40,367 bases of DNA, from the NCBI GenBank assembly GCA_018375675.1, contig JAHACW010000018.1, positions 1-40,367 of the forward strand, given 5' to 3'. Under the pieces are notes generated by a model. It ran no database searches. It worked only from the letters and a program-made list of their open reading frames with translations, and had not been told where the DNA came from. The position numbers and the translations under genes were made by a program. Positions 23,832-30,860 of this stretch are shown piece by piece. Each line of letters begins with the position of its first letter. The first letter of the stretch is position 1. This DNA comes from Actinomyces sp. Its GTDB lineage: Bacteria > Actinomycetota > Actinomycetes > Actinomycetales > Actinomycetaceae.

Positions 23832-23838
23832 CTTTTCG

Positions 23839-23912
<74 letters not shown>

Positions 23913-24083
23913 TATTCAGTTCGTCGCCGTAGCGACCTGTAGAACTATAGCGCACCTTGACGAGGAGAGGCAAGCCGACCATAGTGCGCCGCGACACACT
24001 GCCACCTCCTCCTGCCCCTACGTGAGATCAACTCGTGCCCGATGTCGGAAAACGGAACAAATGTTCAATGCGTGCGAGGCGAC

Positions 24084-24089
24084 TACACT
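24084..24089 (+). promoter_or_regulatory. Candidate -10 for the Gly-Tyr repeat protein gene
   Basis: TACACT lies 42 nt before ATG 24132, leaving room for a short leader. The -35 is unclear. Confidence 0.3.
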
Positions 24090-24131
24090 GGCATCTGTCC
24101 GCACACCTTGCATCCATGAGAGTTCCTTCTA

Positions 24132-24734
24132 ATGAACAGTCGACGTCTCCTTTCCGGCACTGCGAGCCTTGCTCTGGCAGCCGCAGGCTTCCTTGCACCC
24201 GCGTTCATCACGCAGGAGTCTGCTGCGCTAGCGAGCCCGACGGTGAGCACGCTTGCAAGTGTCCCCGCGCAGGCGCCCACCAGCATCACTCCGGGAACGC
24301 ACGCACTGACGCAGGCGGCGACAATGCCGGCGAGGCGCATCCGAATCCGCTCGCACTCCAACAATCCCACGATCACAATCATCTCCTGGATCCTGGCAAT
24401 CCTCATTGTTGGTGGCGGCATTCTGGTCCGCTTCGTGATCTTCAAGGCCACTCAGCGCAACACGACCCCGCCGACGGCATTCAACGGCCCCAATGGTCCC
24501 CAGTACGGCGTGACAGGAAGCAACTATGGAACCCCTGGAACCGCCTACGGCACTGCTGGAGCCGGCTACGGCGCCGTGGGAACCGGATACGGTACGGCTG
24601 GACCCGGCTACGGCACTGCGGGAGCCGGATACGGGACCGCAGCGGACGCGGCACATCCAGGCTCCCCGGCATACGGCACCGGGGCCTACGGCAATCAGCA
24701 GGGCGTCCAGGGACCCTACGGAACAGGATTCTGA
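24132..24734 (+). CDS. Membrane protein with Gly-Tyr heptapeptide repeat tail
   Basis: I do not recognise this 200-aa protein by family. Residues 1-34 look like a signal peptide (basic start MNSRRLL, hydrophobic core, likely cut after AALA). About 45 external residues follow, then a membrane helix at 80-104 (TIISWILAILIVGGGILVRF). The tail from residue 110 is low-complexity, with six heptapeptide units of the type G-x-G-Y-G-T-A at residues 129-170. A Gly-Tyr tail of this kind could self-associate; that is inference. ATG 24132 has a weak GAGAG upstream. It is bounded by a strong hairpin at 24745. The gene is alone on its strand between tRNA-Pro and cmk. Confidence 0.75.
   Translation: MNSRRLLSGTASLALAAAGFLAPAFITQESAALASPTVSTLASVPAQAPTSITPGTHALTQAATMPARRIRIRSHSNNPTITIISWILAILIVGGGILVRFVIFKATQRNTTPPTAFNGPNGPQYGVTGSNYGTPGTAYGTAGAGYGAVGTGYGTAGPGYGTAGAGYGTAADAAHPGSPAYGTGAYGNQQGVQGPYGTGF
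24516..24641 (+). repeat. Six 21-bp tandem repeats within the Gly-Tyr repeat gene
   Basis: Units start at 24516, 24537, 24558, 24579, 24600 and 24621 and stay in frame, encoding GSNYGTP, GTAYGTA, GAGYGAV, GTGYGTA, GPGYGTA and GAGYGTA. Units are diverged at third codon positions, so the array is not very recent. Copy number may vary between strains. Confidence 0.8.
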
Positions 24735-24744
24735 GCCCTTCACC

Positions 24745-24780
24745 GTGAGTGCCCCGTACCTTTCGGTACGGGGCACTCAC
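24745..24780. terminator. Perfect 16-bp hairpin between convergent genes
   Basis: Arms 24745-24760 and 24765-24780 pair perfectly around TTTC. It lies between the Gly-Tyr repeat gene and cmk and can serve both strands. No U-tract. Confidence 0.75.
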
Positions 24781-24798
24781 GTATGTTGCTACTTATTC

Positions 24799-25533
24799 TC
24801 AGCGCGAGGCGTCGCGCGTCTCGAGATCGCGGTCAACGAAGACCAGGACAGCCTCGCAAACGCCTTCGATATCGAGTCCCGTGGAGTCAACGGTCTCGAC
24901 ACCGGGGGCGGCCACCATGAACTCGGAGACTTGCGAATCGGCCTTGTCACGGCCCTCGACCTGGGCCCGCACGATCTCCATGTGTTCCTCGCTGGCGTCC
25001 CCGTAGAGTTCGAGCGTCCGACGACGCAGACGGGCCTCCTGATCGGCGAGCAACAGAACACGAACATCCGCATCGGGGCAAACAACAGTCGTAATATCGC
25101 GCCCCTCAGCGATCATGCCGGAGCCCTCCTCACGGGCCTCCATCATGCGACGCCGCTGCTCCGTCGCCATCCACGCGCGCACGTCCAGATTCGTGGAGAT
25201 GTGCTTGATCGCGAGGGCGATACGCGGCTCGCGAATCTCGAGGGTGATCTCACGATCGCCGATCCACACGTGCGGGTCCGACGGATCCGACACGAGACGC
25301 AGGGGCATACGAGCCGCTGCTGCGGCGACCGCCGCCGTGTCCTCCAGATCGATGCCTTCATCCAGGCAGTACCACGTGAGCGCACGGTACATGGCGCCCG
25401 TGTCCAAGTAGCCGATGCCCAGACGGGTCGCCAGAGCCTTCGAGACCGTGGACTTGCCCGAACCGGCCGGCCCATCGATGGCAATCGTGATGCCGACGCG
25501 GGAAATCGCGTCTCGACGCTGCGTGTCGTTCAT
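24799..25533 (-). CDS. cmk: Cytidylate kinase
   Basis: Cmk phosphorylates CMP and dCMP. The P-loop is IDGPAGSGKSTVSKALATRL, then GYLDTGAMYRALTW, the CMP-binding insertion, GSGMIAEGRDITTVVCPDAD and a lid segment rich in Arg (EARLRRRTLE). ATG 25533 with GAGGAG (25543-25548) gives 244 aa; a longer frame would start inside tyrA. The gene overlaps nothing and begins 27 nt after the tyrA stop, ending the xerD-to-cmk block. Der, usually the next gene in actinobacteria, is missing from this place and is found at 19603 on the other strand. Confidence 0.95.
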   Translation of the reverse strand: MNDTQRRDAISRVGITIAIDGPAGSGKSTVSKALATRLGIGYLDTGAMYRALTWYCLDEGIDLEDTAAVAAAAARMPLRLVSDPSDPHVWIGDREITLEIREPRIALAIKHISTNLDVRAWMATEQRRRMMEAREEGSGMIAEGRDITTVVCPDADVRVLLLADQEARLRRRTLELYGDASEEHMEIVRAQVEGRDKADSQVSEFMVAAPGVETVDSTGLDIEGVCEAVLVFVDRDLETRDASR

Positions 25534-25559
25534 CAAAACGTTCTCCTCACCGAGGTCGT

Positions 25560-26759
25560 TTAGTGGGTGATGAGTCGCCAACCCCGCTGTTGCAGGTCGG
25601 CGACAGCGCGGTCAGCGACCGCCGGGTCAATCATGACGCGGGCGACGCCTGCCTGTGCGCCCGCAGAGTGTTCCAGAACCAAGTCTTCGATGTTGATACC
25701 CGCCTCGCCGAGCTCGCTGAAAAGCCTACCGAGAGCACCCGGCTCGTCGGGGATGAGCACTTCGATCTCACGATACCGAGAAGGAGCACCACCGTGCTTG
25801 CCGGGAATGCGCGCGACTCCCTGATTCCCCGCGGTCATGACCCGATTGATCGCGCCCACGGAACCGCCGCGCAGGGGGCCAAGTTCAGCGGCCGCGTCAA
25901 GGTGCGTCAGCAAGTCATCGAGGTCGGTGCGCAGCTCCCGCAGGATGTCTGCAACCGGACCGGCATTGCCGGCCAAAATGGCTGTCCACAGGCGCGGATC
26001 GGACGCCGCAATGCGGGCGGTATCTCGCAGCCCCTGCCCCGCCAGCCCGAGCGCCTGGGCGGGGGCGTCAACAAGGCGCGCTGCGAGCATCGACGACACC
26101 AGCTGAGGAACGTGCGACACGAGAGCGACCGCATGGTCATGCGTTCCCGCGTTCATCTCGAGGGGCACGGCTCCAACGTCCGTCGCCAGCGCGCGCGCCA
26201 CCAGCACAGCGCGCGGCCACGTCGACTCGTGTGCAACGATCACCCACGGACGTCCGTAGAACAGGTCGGCATCTGCGGCGCCCGCACCGCTGCGCTCACG
26301 ACCTGCCATCGGATGCGAACCGACGTAACGCGAGGCTTCCTCGAGACGTCCTTCGTGCTCCAAGCCGCGTAGCACATCGGCTACAACCGCGTCCTTCACG
26401 GAGGCTACATCGGTGACGATCGCGTCGGGGAAACGCAGCAGCGATTCGACGATCACACGGTCAGCGACATCCGGTGGCGTCGCGACGACAACGATGGACG
26501 GCGCATGATACGAAGGCGTATCCGAGCCACACTCGCGAGAGCGCACCCCGGCCTCGGCGAGAACGTCACCGAACGCCTGCCCGGCACCCACGTCGGAGGC
26601 CAGGCGCAGCGAAGTGGGCGAGGCATCTTCGAGATAAACGCGCACTCCCCCGGCCCGCAGCGCGAGGCCCAGGGACGCACCCAGCAGACCCGATCCGATG
26701 ATGAGAACCGGCCCAGCCGTTTGCACGACGCGCGCGCCGACGCCGTCCGAGGTGCTCAC
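25560..26759 (-). CDS. tyrA: Prephenate dehydrogenase with ACT domain
   Basis: TyrA oxidises prephenate to 4-hydroxyphenylpyruvate in tyrosine synthesis using NAD(P)+. The nucleotide site is VLIIGSGLLGASLGLALRAG at residues 18-37. The catalytic domain includes VTDVASVKDAV, SHPMAGRERSGAGAADADLF and HDHAVALVSHVPQLVSSML. A C-terminal ACT domain begins near residue 330 (REIEVLIPDEPGALGRLFSE) and probably mediates tyrosine feedback. Length 399 aa. Start GTG 26759 overlaps the rluB stop by 4 nt (GTGA), so the two are translationally coupled. A tyrA gene between rluB and cmk is also known in Streptomyces. Confidence 0.92.
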   Translation of the reverse strand: MSTSDGVGARVVQTAGPVLIIGSGLLGASLGLALRAGGVRVYLEDASPTSLRLASDVGAGQAFGDVLAEAGVRSRECGSDTPSYHAPSIVVVATPPDVADRVIVESLLRFPDAIVTDVASVKDAVVADVLRGLEHEGRLEEASRYVGSHPMAGRERSGAGAADADLFYGRPWVIVAHESTWPRAVLVARALATDVGAVPLEMNAGTHDHAVALVSHVPQLVSSMLAARLVDAPAQALGLAGQGLRDTARIAASDPRLWTAILAGNAGPVADILRELRTDLDDLLTHLDAAAELGPLRGGSVGAINRVMTAGNQGVARIPGKHGGAPSRYREIEVLIPDEPGALGRLFSELGEAGINIEDLVLEHSAGAQAGVARVMIDPAVADRAVADLQQRGWRLITH

Positions 26760-27505
26760 AGTCCGACGGCTCCGTACAGTGCGCTCAGCGCGTTGCCCTT
26801 GACGCGGCGGGTCGTGCCCTGCTTGAGGTGGTCGAGAGAGATCGGACCGAAGCCCGTGCGGACGAGCTCGCGCACCGGGTAGCCAACAGCCTCCATCATG
26901 CGGCGCACGAGGCGGTTGCGGCCCTCGTGCACAACGATCTCGACGGTCGTGATATCGCCGTAGGTGTCGACGATGCGGAAGGAATCAACCTTGATCGAGC
27001 CGTCCTCCAGCTCAATGCCATTCATGAGGGTGCGCTTGACGCCGGGCTTGACCTCGCCGTGCAGACGCGCCACGTAGGTCTTGCGAATCTCGTACTTGGG
27101 GTGCGTCAGACGGTTCGCCAGCTCGCCGTCGTTGGTCAGCAACAGCAGGCCCGACGTGTCGATGTCGAGGCGGCCTACGTGGTACAGACGCTCGGGGTAG
27201 TCGGCGATCAGGTCGGCAATCGTGGGGCGGCCCTCCGGGTCGCTCATCGTGGACACCGTGCCGATCGGCTTATTGACGGCCAGGACAATATGCTTCGTCT
27301 CATCCAGGATCAGGCGCTCGCCGTCCACGTGAATGACCTGCTTCGCCGGGTCCACGCGCACGCCCTGGTTACGGACCACGGTGCCATCGACGCTCACGCG
27401 GCCGTCGGCGATCATCTGTTCGGACGCGCGCCTGGATGCGACGCCAGCCTGGGCGAGCACCTTCTGCAGGCGCACTCCACCCTCGGTGTAGGGGTTAGCC
27501 CTCAT
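26756..27505 (-). CDS. rluB: 23S rRNA pseudouridine synthase, RluB/RsuA family
   Basis: This enzyme isomerises a uridine of ribosomal RNA to pseudouridine. The N-terminal S4 RNA-binding domain is VRLQKVLAQAGVASRRASEQ (residues 11-30). The catalytic core shows LAVNKPIGTVSTMSDPEGRP, YHVGRLDIDTSGLLLLTNDG with the catalytic Asp, and EGRNRLVRRMMEAVGYPV. Length 249 aa. ATG 27505 overlaps the scpB stop by 4 nt (ATGA), with GGAGGAAG at 27510-27517 as ribosome site. The scpA-scpB-rluB-cmk order is standard for actinobacteria (Rv1709-Rv1712). The exact rRNA site was not tested and is taken from the family. Confidence 0.93.
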   Translation of the reverse strand: MRANPYTEGGVRLQKVLAQAGVASRRASEQMIADGRVSVDGTVVRNQGVRVDPAKQVIHVDGERLILDETKHIVLAVNKPIGTVSTMSDPEGRPTIADLIADYPERLYHVGRLDIDTSGLLLLTNDGELANRLTHPKYEIRKTYVARLHGEVKPGVKRTLMNGIELEDGSIKVDSFRIVDTYGDITTVEIVVHEGRNRLVRRMMEAVGYPVRELVRTGFGPISLDHLKQGTTRRVKGNALSALYGAVGL

Positions 27506-28062
27506 AGTTCTTCCTCCAATTCCTCCAGCGCATCGGCGTCTGGCAGGTAGGGTGCCAACGGTACCAGCTCCGACAGGCTCATTAATCCCATTTTCTCAAG
27601 AAATTCCCCGGTCGTCCCGTACAGGCGCGCGCCAGACGGTGTCAGTCCCGTCTCTTCCACGAGGCCTCGGGCGAGCAGCGTACGCACGACGCCGTCCACA
27701 TTCACCCCACGAATACGGCAGATTCGTGCCCTCGAAATGGGCTGACGATAGGCGATGACTGCCAGCGTCTCAAGAGCAGCCTGAGACAGGCGCGCGTGCG
27801 AGGAGCCGACGACGAAGCGCCCCACAATGTCCGCGTAGGCGCGCGCCGAATAGATGCGCCAGCCGCCCGCTACCTCACGAAGCTCGAATCCTCGGGGCTC
27901 GTGTGTGTCGTCCCCCAGGTACTCGGCGGCGAGGGCGCGCAGCTGTTCTTCCACTGCATCAACGCTGACGTCGAGGACATCAGCGAGGTCGGAAGCGGCA
28001 ACCGGCTCAGAGGCGATCATGAGGATCGCTTCGATCGGAGCACGCAGGTCATTGTCAGTCAT
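27502..28062 (-). CDS. scpB: Segregation and condensation protein B
   Basis: ScpB is a winged-helix kleisin-associated subunit that dimerises on ScpA and joins the SMC complex for chromosome segregation. Its 186 aa contain two winged helices: IEAILMIASEPVAASDLADV early and LSQAALETLAVIAYRQPISR, then ARICRIRGVNVDGVVRTLLA and RGLVEETG later. The C-terminus is acidic (PDADALEELEEEL). It overlaps scpA by 8 nt upstream and rluB by 4 nt downstream, so the three are translated from one mRNA. The smc gene is outside this window. Confidence 0.95.
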   Translation of the reverse strand: MTDNDLRAPIEAILMIASEPVAASDLADVLDVSVDAVEEQLRALAAEYLGDDTHEPRGFELREVAGGWRIYSARAYADIVGRFVVGSSHARLSQAALETLAVIAYRQPISRARICRIRGVNVDGVVRTLLARGLVEETGLTPSGARLYGTTGEFLEKMGLMSLSELVPLAPYLPDADALEELEEEL

Positions 28063-28921
28063 CGACGCCTTCTCCTTCGCTACTCATCGGGTCATCACGG
28101 AGGGACGAGTCCGCGTCATCGGCCCCCGTGTAGTCATCCACGTCGATATCGACGCTGCCGTCACCACCCGTCCACGTAATCGACAGCGTTCCGAGCGCGT
28201 CGTCCTGCTCGAACTCGACCGCGCCACGCCGGTAGAGCTCGAGAAGCGCGAGGAAACGCGAGACGACGACCGCGCGCGTCGGCGCGTCCTCGACGAGGTC
28301 GTGAAAGGTCATGCACCCCGCATCGGCCAGCATCGCCGAGACAATGAGGGCCTGCTCGCGCACGGGCACAACCGGATCGTGCAGATGGGCGACCTGAACC
28401 GTCGGGCTCGTCGATGACAGGGCATCGGCCGCCAAACGAGCAAGGTCTTCGGGGGTTGTCAGCCACCGAAGCTCGGGCAAGAGGCTCGCGAAATGCGGTT
28501 CGAGAGGCACATCCCTGGCGATGTAGGAGCCATACTCCCCCATCCGCGCGTCGAGATTCTTCGCCGCTTCTTTGAAAGCCCTGTACTGCAGGAGCCGCGA
28601 GAACAGGAGATCGCGGGCCTCCAGGTCAGCCTCGGACGCGTTCTCCTCCTCGTCGACGCTGGGCAGCAAATGCGCTGCCTTCATGTCGAGTAGCGTCGCC
28701 GCGACAACCAGGAACTCCGTCGTACGCGACAGATCCGGGGACGCCTTCATAAACGCGATAAACTCGTCGGTCACCTGCGCGAGCGCGACCTCGGTAATGT
28801 CGAGTTTCTTGCGCGCGATCAGCGACAGGAGAAGATCGAAAGGACCTTCAAAAACCGGGAGCGAGACCGCGAAGAGGTCAAACTCCCCCTGAACCTCGAG
28901 ACTGTCAGGCCGCGTCGCCAC
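28055..28921 (-). CDS. scpA: Segregation and condensation protein A
   Basis: ScpA is the kleisin that bridges SMC heads. From GTG 28921 it has 288 aa; the longer open frame upstream runs over parA and has the wrong composition. GGAAG lies near 28931-28935. The N-terminal SMC-neck binding part is FDLFAVSLPVFEGPFDLLLS, LIARKKLDITEVALAQVTDE, and the middle has LVVAATLLDMKAAHLLPSVD and ARDLLFSRLLQYRAFKEAAK. The C-terminal winged helix holds FHDLVEDAPTRAVVVSRFLA and LLELYRRGAVEFEQDDALG, followed by an acidic tail. The start overlaps the parA end by 17 nt. Confidence 0.95.
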   Translation of the reverse strand: MATRPDSLEVQGEFDLFAVSLPVFEGPFDLLLSLIARKKLDITEVALAQVTDEFIAFMKASPDLSRTTEFLVVAATLLDMKAAHLLPSVDEEENASEADLEARDLLFSRLLQYRAFKEAAKNLDARMGEYGSYIARDVPLEPHFASLLPELRWLTTPEDLARLAADALSSTSPTVQVAHLHDPVVPVREQALIVSAMLADAGCMTFHDLVEDAPTRAVVVSRFLALLELYRRGAVEFEQDDALGTLSITWTGGDGSVDIDVDDYTGADDADSSLRDDPMSSEGEGVDD

Positions 28922-29768
28922 GGGCGATGACTTCCCGCGCGAGTCGACGGTACGCGTGGGCGCCCGCGTGGTTGGGGGCGTAGGAGATGATCGGCTCGGT
29001 GGCCACGGAGGCATCCGGGAACTTGATCGTGCGCCCGATACGGGTATCGAACACGAGATCGCCGAAAGCCTCCTGCAGGCGCTGGAGGACCTCGCGCGAG
29101 TGCAGCGTGCGCGAGTCGACCATCGTGGCGACGATACCGTCAATCTTCAGGCGCGGGTTGATGCGATCACGCACCGTCTCAATGGTCTCGACCAGCAGGG
29201 CCACGCCACGCAGCGCGAAGAACTCGGCCTCGACCGGAACGATGACGCCGTGAGCTGCCGTCAGAGCATTGACCGCGAGCAGGCCGAGGGACGGCTGGCA
29301 GTCGATGAGGACCACGTCGTAGTCGGATTCGACATGACGCAGGACGCGAGCCAGAGCGCTCTCACGGGCGACCTCGTTGACGAGCTGGACCTCCGCCGCA
29401 GACAGGTCAATGTTCGCGGGGATAATGTCAAGGTTCTCCGTCGACGTGTGGCAGATCGTCGCCTTGACGTCAGCCTTCGGGTTCATGAGCAGCGTGTAAA
29501 TCGTCTGTTCCATATCGAGCGCATTGATCCCCAGGCCGACAGAAGCGGCACCCTGGGGGTCGAAGTCCACGATCAGCACACGGCGACCATACTCGGCCAG
29601 CGCGGCACCCAGGTTGATGGTGGTCGTCGTCTTGCCGACTCCACCCTTCTGGTTGCACATCGCGATCACACGGGCGGGACCATGCCCCGACAGCGGCGCG
29701 GGCACGGGAAAATCGACCGGCTCTTCGTGCAGGTCGGGCGTCAGCGTAGGGTGCGAGTTCGTGGTCAC
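28905..29768 (-). CDS. ParA-family ATPase (Rv1708-like)
   Basis: This is a deviant-Walker ATPase of the ParA/Soj/MinD group, 287 aa. The signature is IAMCNQKGGVGKTTTTINLG (residues 35-54), with the signature lysine just before GGVGKTT, then VLIVDFDPQGAASVGLG and VVLIDCQPSLGLLAVNALTA. No ParB gene or parS is seen nearby, and the position between xerD and scpA matches the chromosomal paralogue Rv1708, not the origin-located parA. A role in segregation with ScpAB is inferred from context. TAGGAT ends 6 nt before GTG 29768. Confidence 0.9.
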   Translation of the reverse strand: MTTNSHPTLTPDLHEEPVDFPVPAPLSGHGPARVIAMCNQKGGVGKTTTTINLGAALAEYGRRVLIVDFDPQGAASVGLGINALDMEQTIYTLLMNPKADVKATICHTSTENLDIIPANIDLSAAEVQLVNEVARESALARVLRHVESDYDVVLIDCQPSLGLLAVNALTAAHGVIVPVEAEFFALRGVALLVETIETVRDRINPRLKIDGIVATMVDSRTLHSREVLQRLQEAFGDLVFDTRIGRTIKFPDASVATEPIISYAPNHAGAHAYRRLAREVIARGDAA

Positions 29769-29774
29769 GCCCCC

Positions 29775-29780
29775 ATCCTA
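29775..29780 (-). promoter_or_regulatory. -10 element for leaderless parA
   Basis: TAGGAT on the minus strand ends 6 nt before GTG 29768. It lies in the 17-nt gap after xerD, so the parA-cmk block can be transcribed on its own. Confidence 0.5.
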
Positions 29781-29785
29781 ATTCA

Positions 29786-30733
29786 TCACCGCGCGGATGC
29801 GTCGGTGCCACGCGCCCGAGGGTGCGAGAGCGTAAAGACTTCGCGCAGCGCGGCAGCAGTCACCTGCGTGTAGATCTGAGTCGTCGCCACCGACGCGTGC
29901 CCGAGAAGCTCCTGCACCTCTCGGACGGACGCACCTCCTTCGAGTAGGTGCGTCGCAAAGGAGTGCCGCAGCGTATGCGGGGACACCCGCTCCCCCAGCT
30001 GCGCAGCCTCCGCCGCGCGCCGGATCGCGGTCCATGCGCTCTGCCGGGACAGCGCGCCTCCCCGGGAGTTCAGGAAAAACGCGGTGGATCCCCGGCCTCG
30101 TGCGGCGAGGGCAGGGCGGGCGCGCACCCGATACGCGTCGAGGGCATCCACGGCGAACGACCCGACGGGAACGATCCGCTCCTTACGTCCCTTGCCGAAC
30201 AGGCGCACGACAGGAACGTCTCCATCCAGATCAAGGTCATCGGCGCTGAGCGAGACGGCCTCGGAGACCCGGGCCCCCGTCGCATAGAGGAGCTCGAGGA
30301 GGGCAGCATCGCGCAGGCCGATCGGAGAGTCGTCGGCGTGGGCCGCGTCCAGCAGCCGTCCCACTTCGTCAACGGACAGGGCCTTGGGGAGGTGGCGCCC
30401 CTGACGCGGGGCATGCAACTGCGCAGCCGCATCGGTTCCAACAGCCCCCTCGGTCATCGCGTACTTATGGAGTCCGCGAATGGCCGCCGACGCGCGCGCC
30501 ACCGACGAGGCAGCAGCCGGAGTTCCGGTGACCTGCCCAGATGCCAGGCGCATCGTGTAATCCTCAATATCCGAAGCGCCGACATCTTCGACGTTGGCTT
30601 TCCCTCGACTCTTCATGTCAAACGCGTAGCGGGCGACGTCGCGGCGATAGTTTGAAACTGTATGCGCGGACGCCCCTTTTTCGACGCGCAGATAGTCCAC
30701 CCAGTCGCGGACGAGAGCTTCGAGGGATGTCAT
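29786..30733 (-). CDS. xerD: Tyrosine recombinase XerD
   Basis: XerD with XerC resolves chromosome dimers at dif. From ATG 30733 it has 315 aa; a longer frame exists but ATG 30733 has TACCCT ending 6 nt upstream. The N-terminal SAM-like core-binding domain includes LVRDWVDYLRVEKGASAHTV and SNYRRDVARYAFDMK. The catalytic set is Arg in LYATGARVSEAVSLS, Lys in GKGRKERIVPVG, HxxR in SPHTLRHSFATHLLEGG, and His/Tyr in LLGHASVATTQIYTQV. It is divergent from tkt and is the first gene of the segregation block, as in M. tuberculosis (Rv1701). Confidence 0.94.
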   Translation of the reverse strand: MTSLEALVRDWVDYLRVEKGASAHTVSNYRRDVARYAFDMKSRGKANVEDVGASDIEDYTMRLASGQVTGTPAAASSVARASAAIRGLHKYAMTEGAVGTDAAAQLHAPRQGRHLPKALSVDEVGRLLDAAHADDSPIGLRDAALLELLYATGARVSEAVSLSADDLDLDGDVPVVRLFGKGRKERIVPVGSFAVDALDAYRVRARPALAARGRGSTAFFLNSRGGALSRQSAWTAIRRAAEAAQLGERVSPHTLRHSFATHLLEGGASVREVQELLGHASVATTQIYTQVTAAALREVFTLSHPRARGTDASAR

Positions 30734-30739
30734 GGTGAC

Positions 30740-30745
30740 AGGGTA
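30740..30745 (-). promoter_or_regulatory. -10 element for leaderless xerD
   Basis: TACCCT on the minus strand ends 6 nt before ATG 30733. Confidence 0.4.
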
Positions 30746-30798
30746 AGCGACTATGCAACATATGTGCGTGAGCGCTATCGGCATGCGCACATTTTCGC

Positions 30799-30804
30799 TA
30801 GACT
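30799..30804 (+). promoter_or_regulatory. Candidate -10 for tkt
   Basis: TAGACT lies 56 nt before GTG 30861. The -35 is unclear. The leader of about 50 nt ends with GGAGA before the start. Confidence 0.4.
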
Positions 30805-30860
30805 GTGACGCGGTAAACCATTTCCGCCCCAACGCTGGGGCCCAACCACTGGAGACCAAC

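Noticed and set aside
24516..24641. Tandem 21-bp units considered as a CRISPR array
   Set aside because: The units abut without spacers and keep a coding frame.
24035..24748. Alternative plus-strand frame overlapping the Gly-Tyr repeat gene
   Set aside because: The other frame has a signal peptide, a membrane helix and in-frame heptad repeats; this one is Arg/His-rich without features.
28922..29143. 74-codon upstream extension of scpA
   Set aside because: It runs over parA, is Ser/Arg-rich and unlike any ScpA N-terminus.
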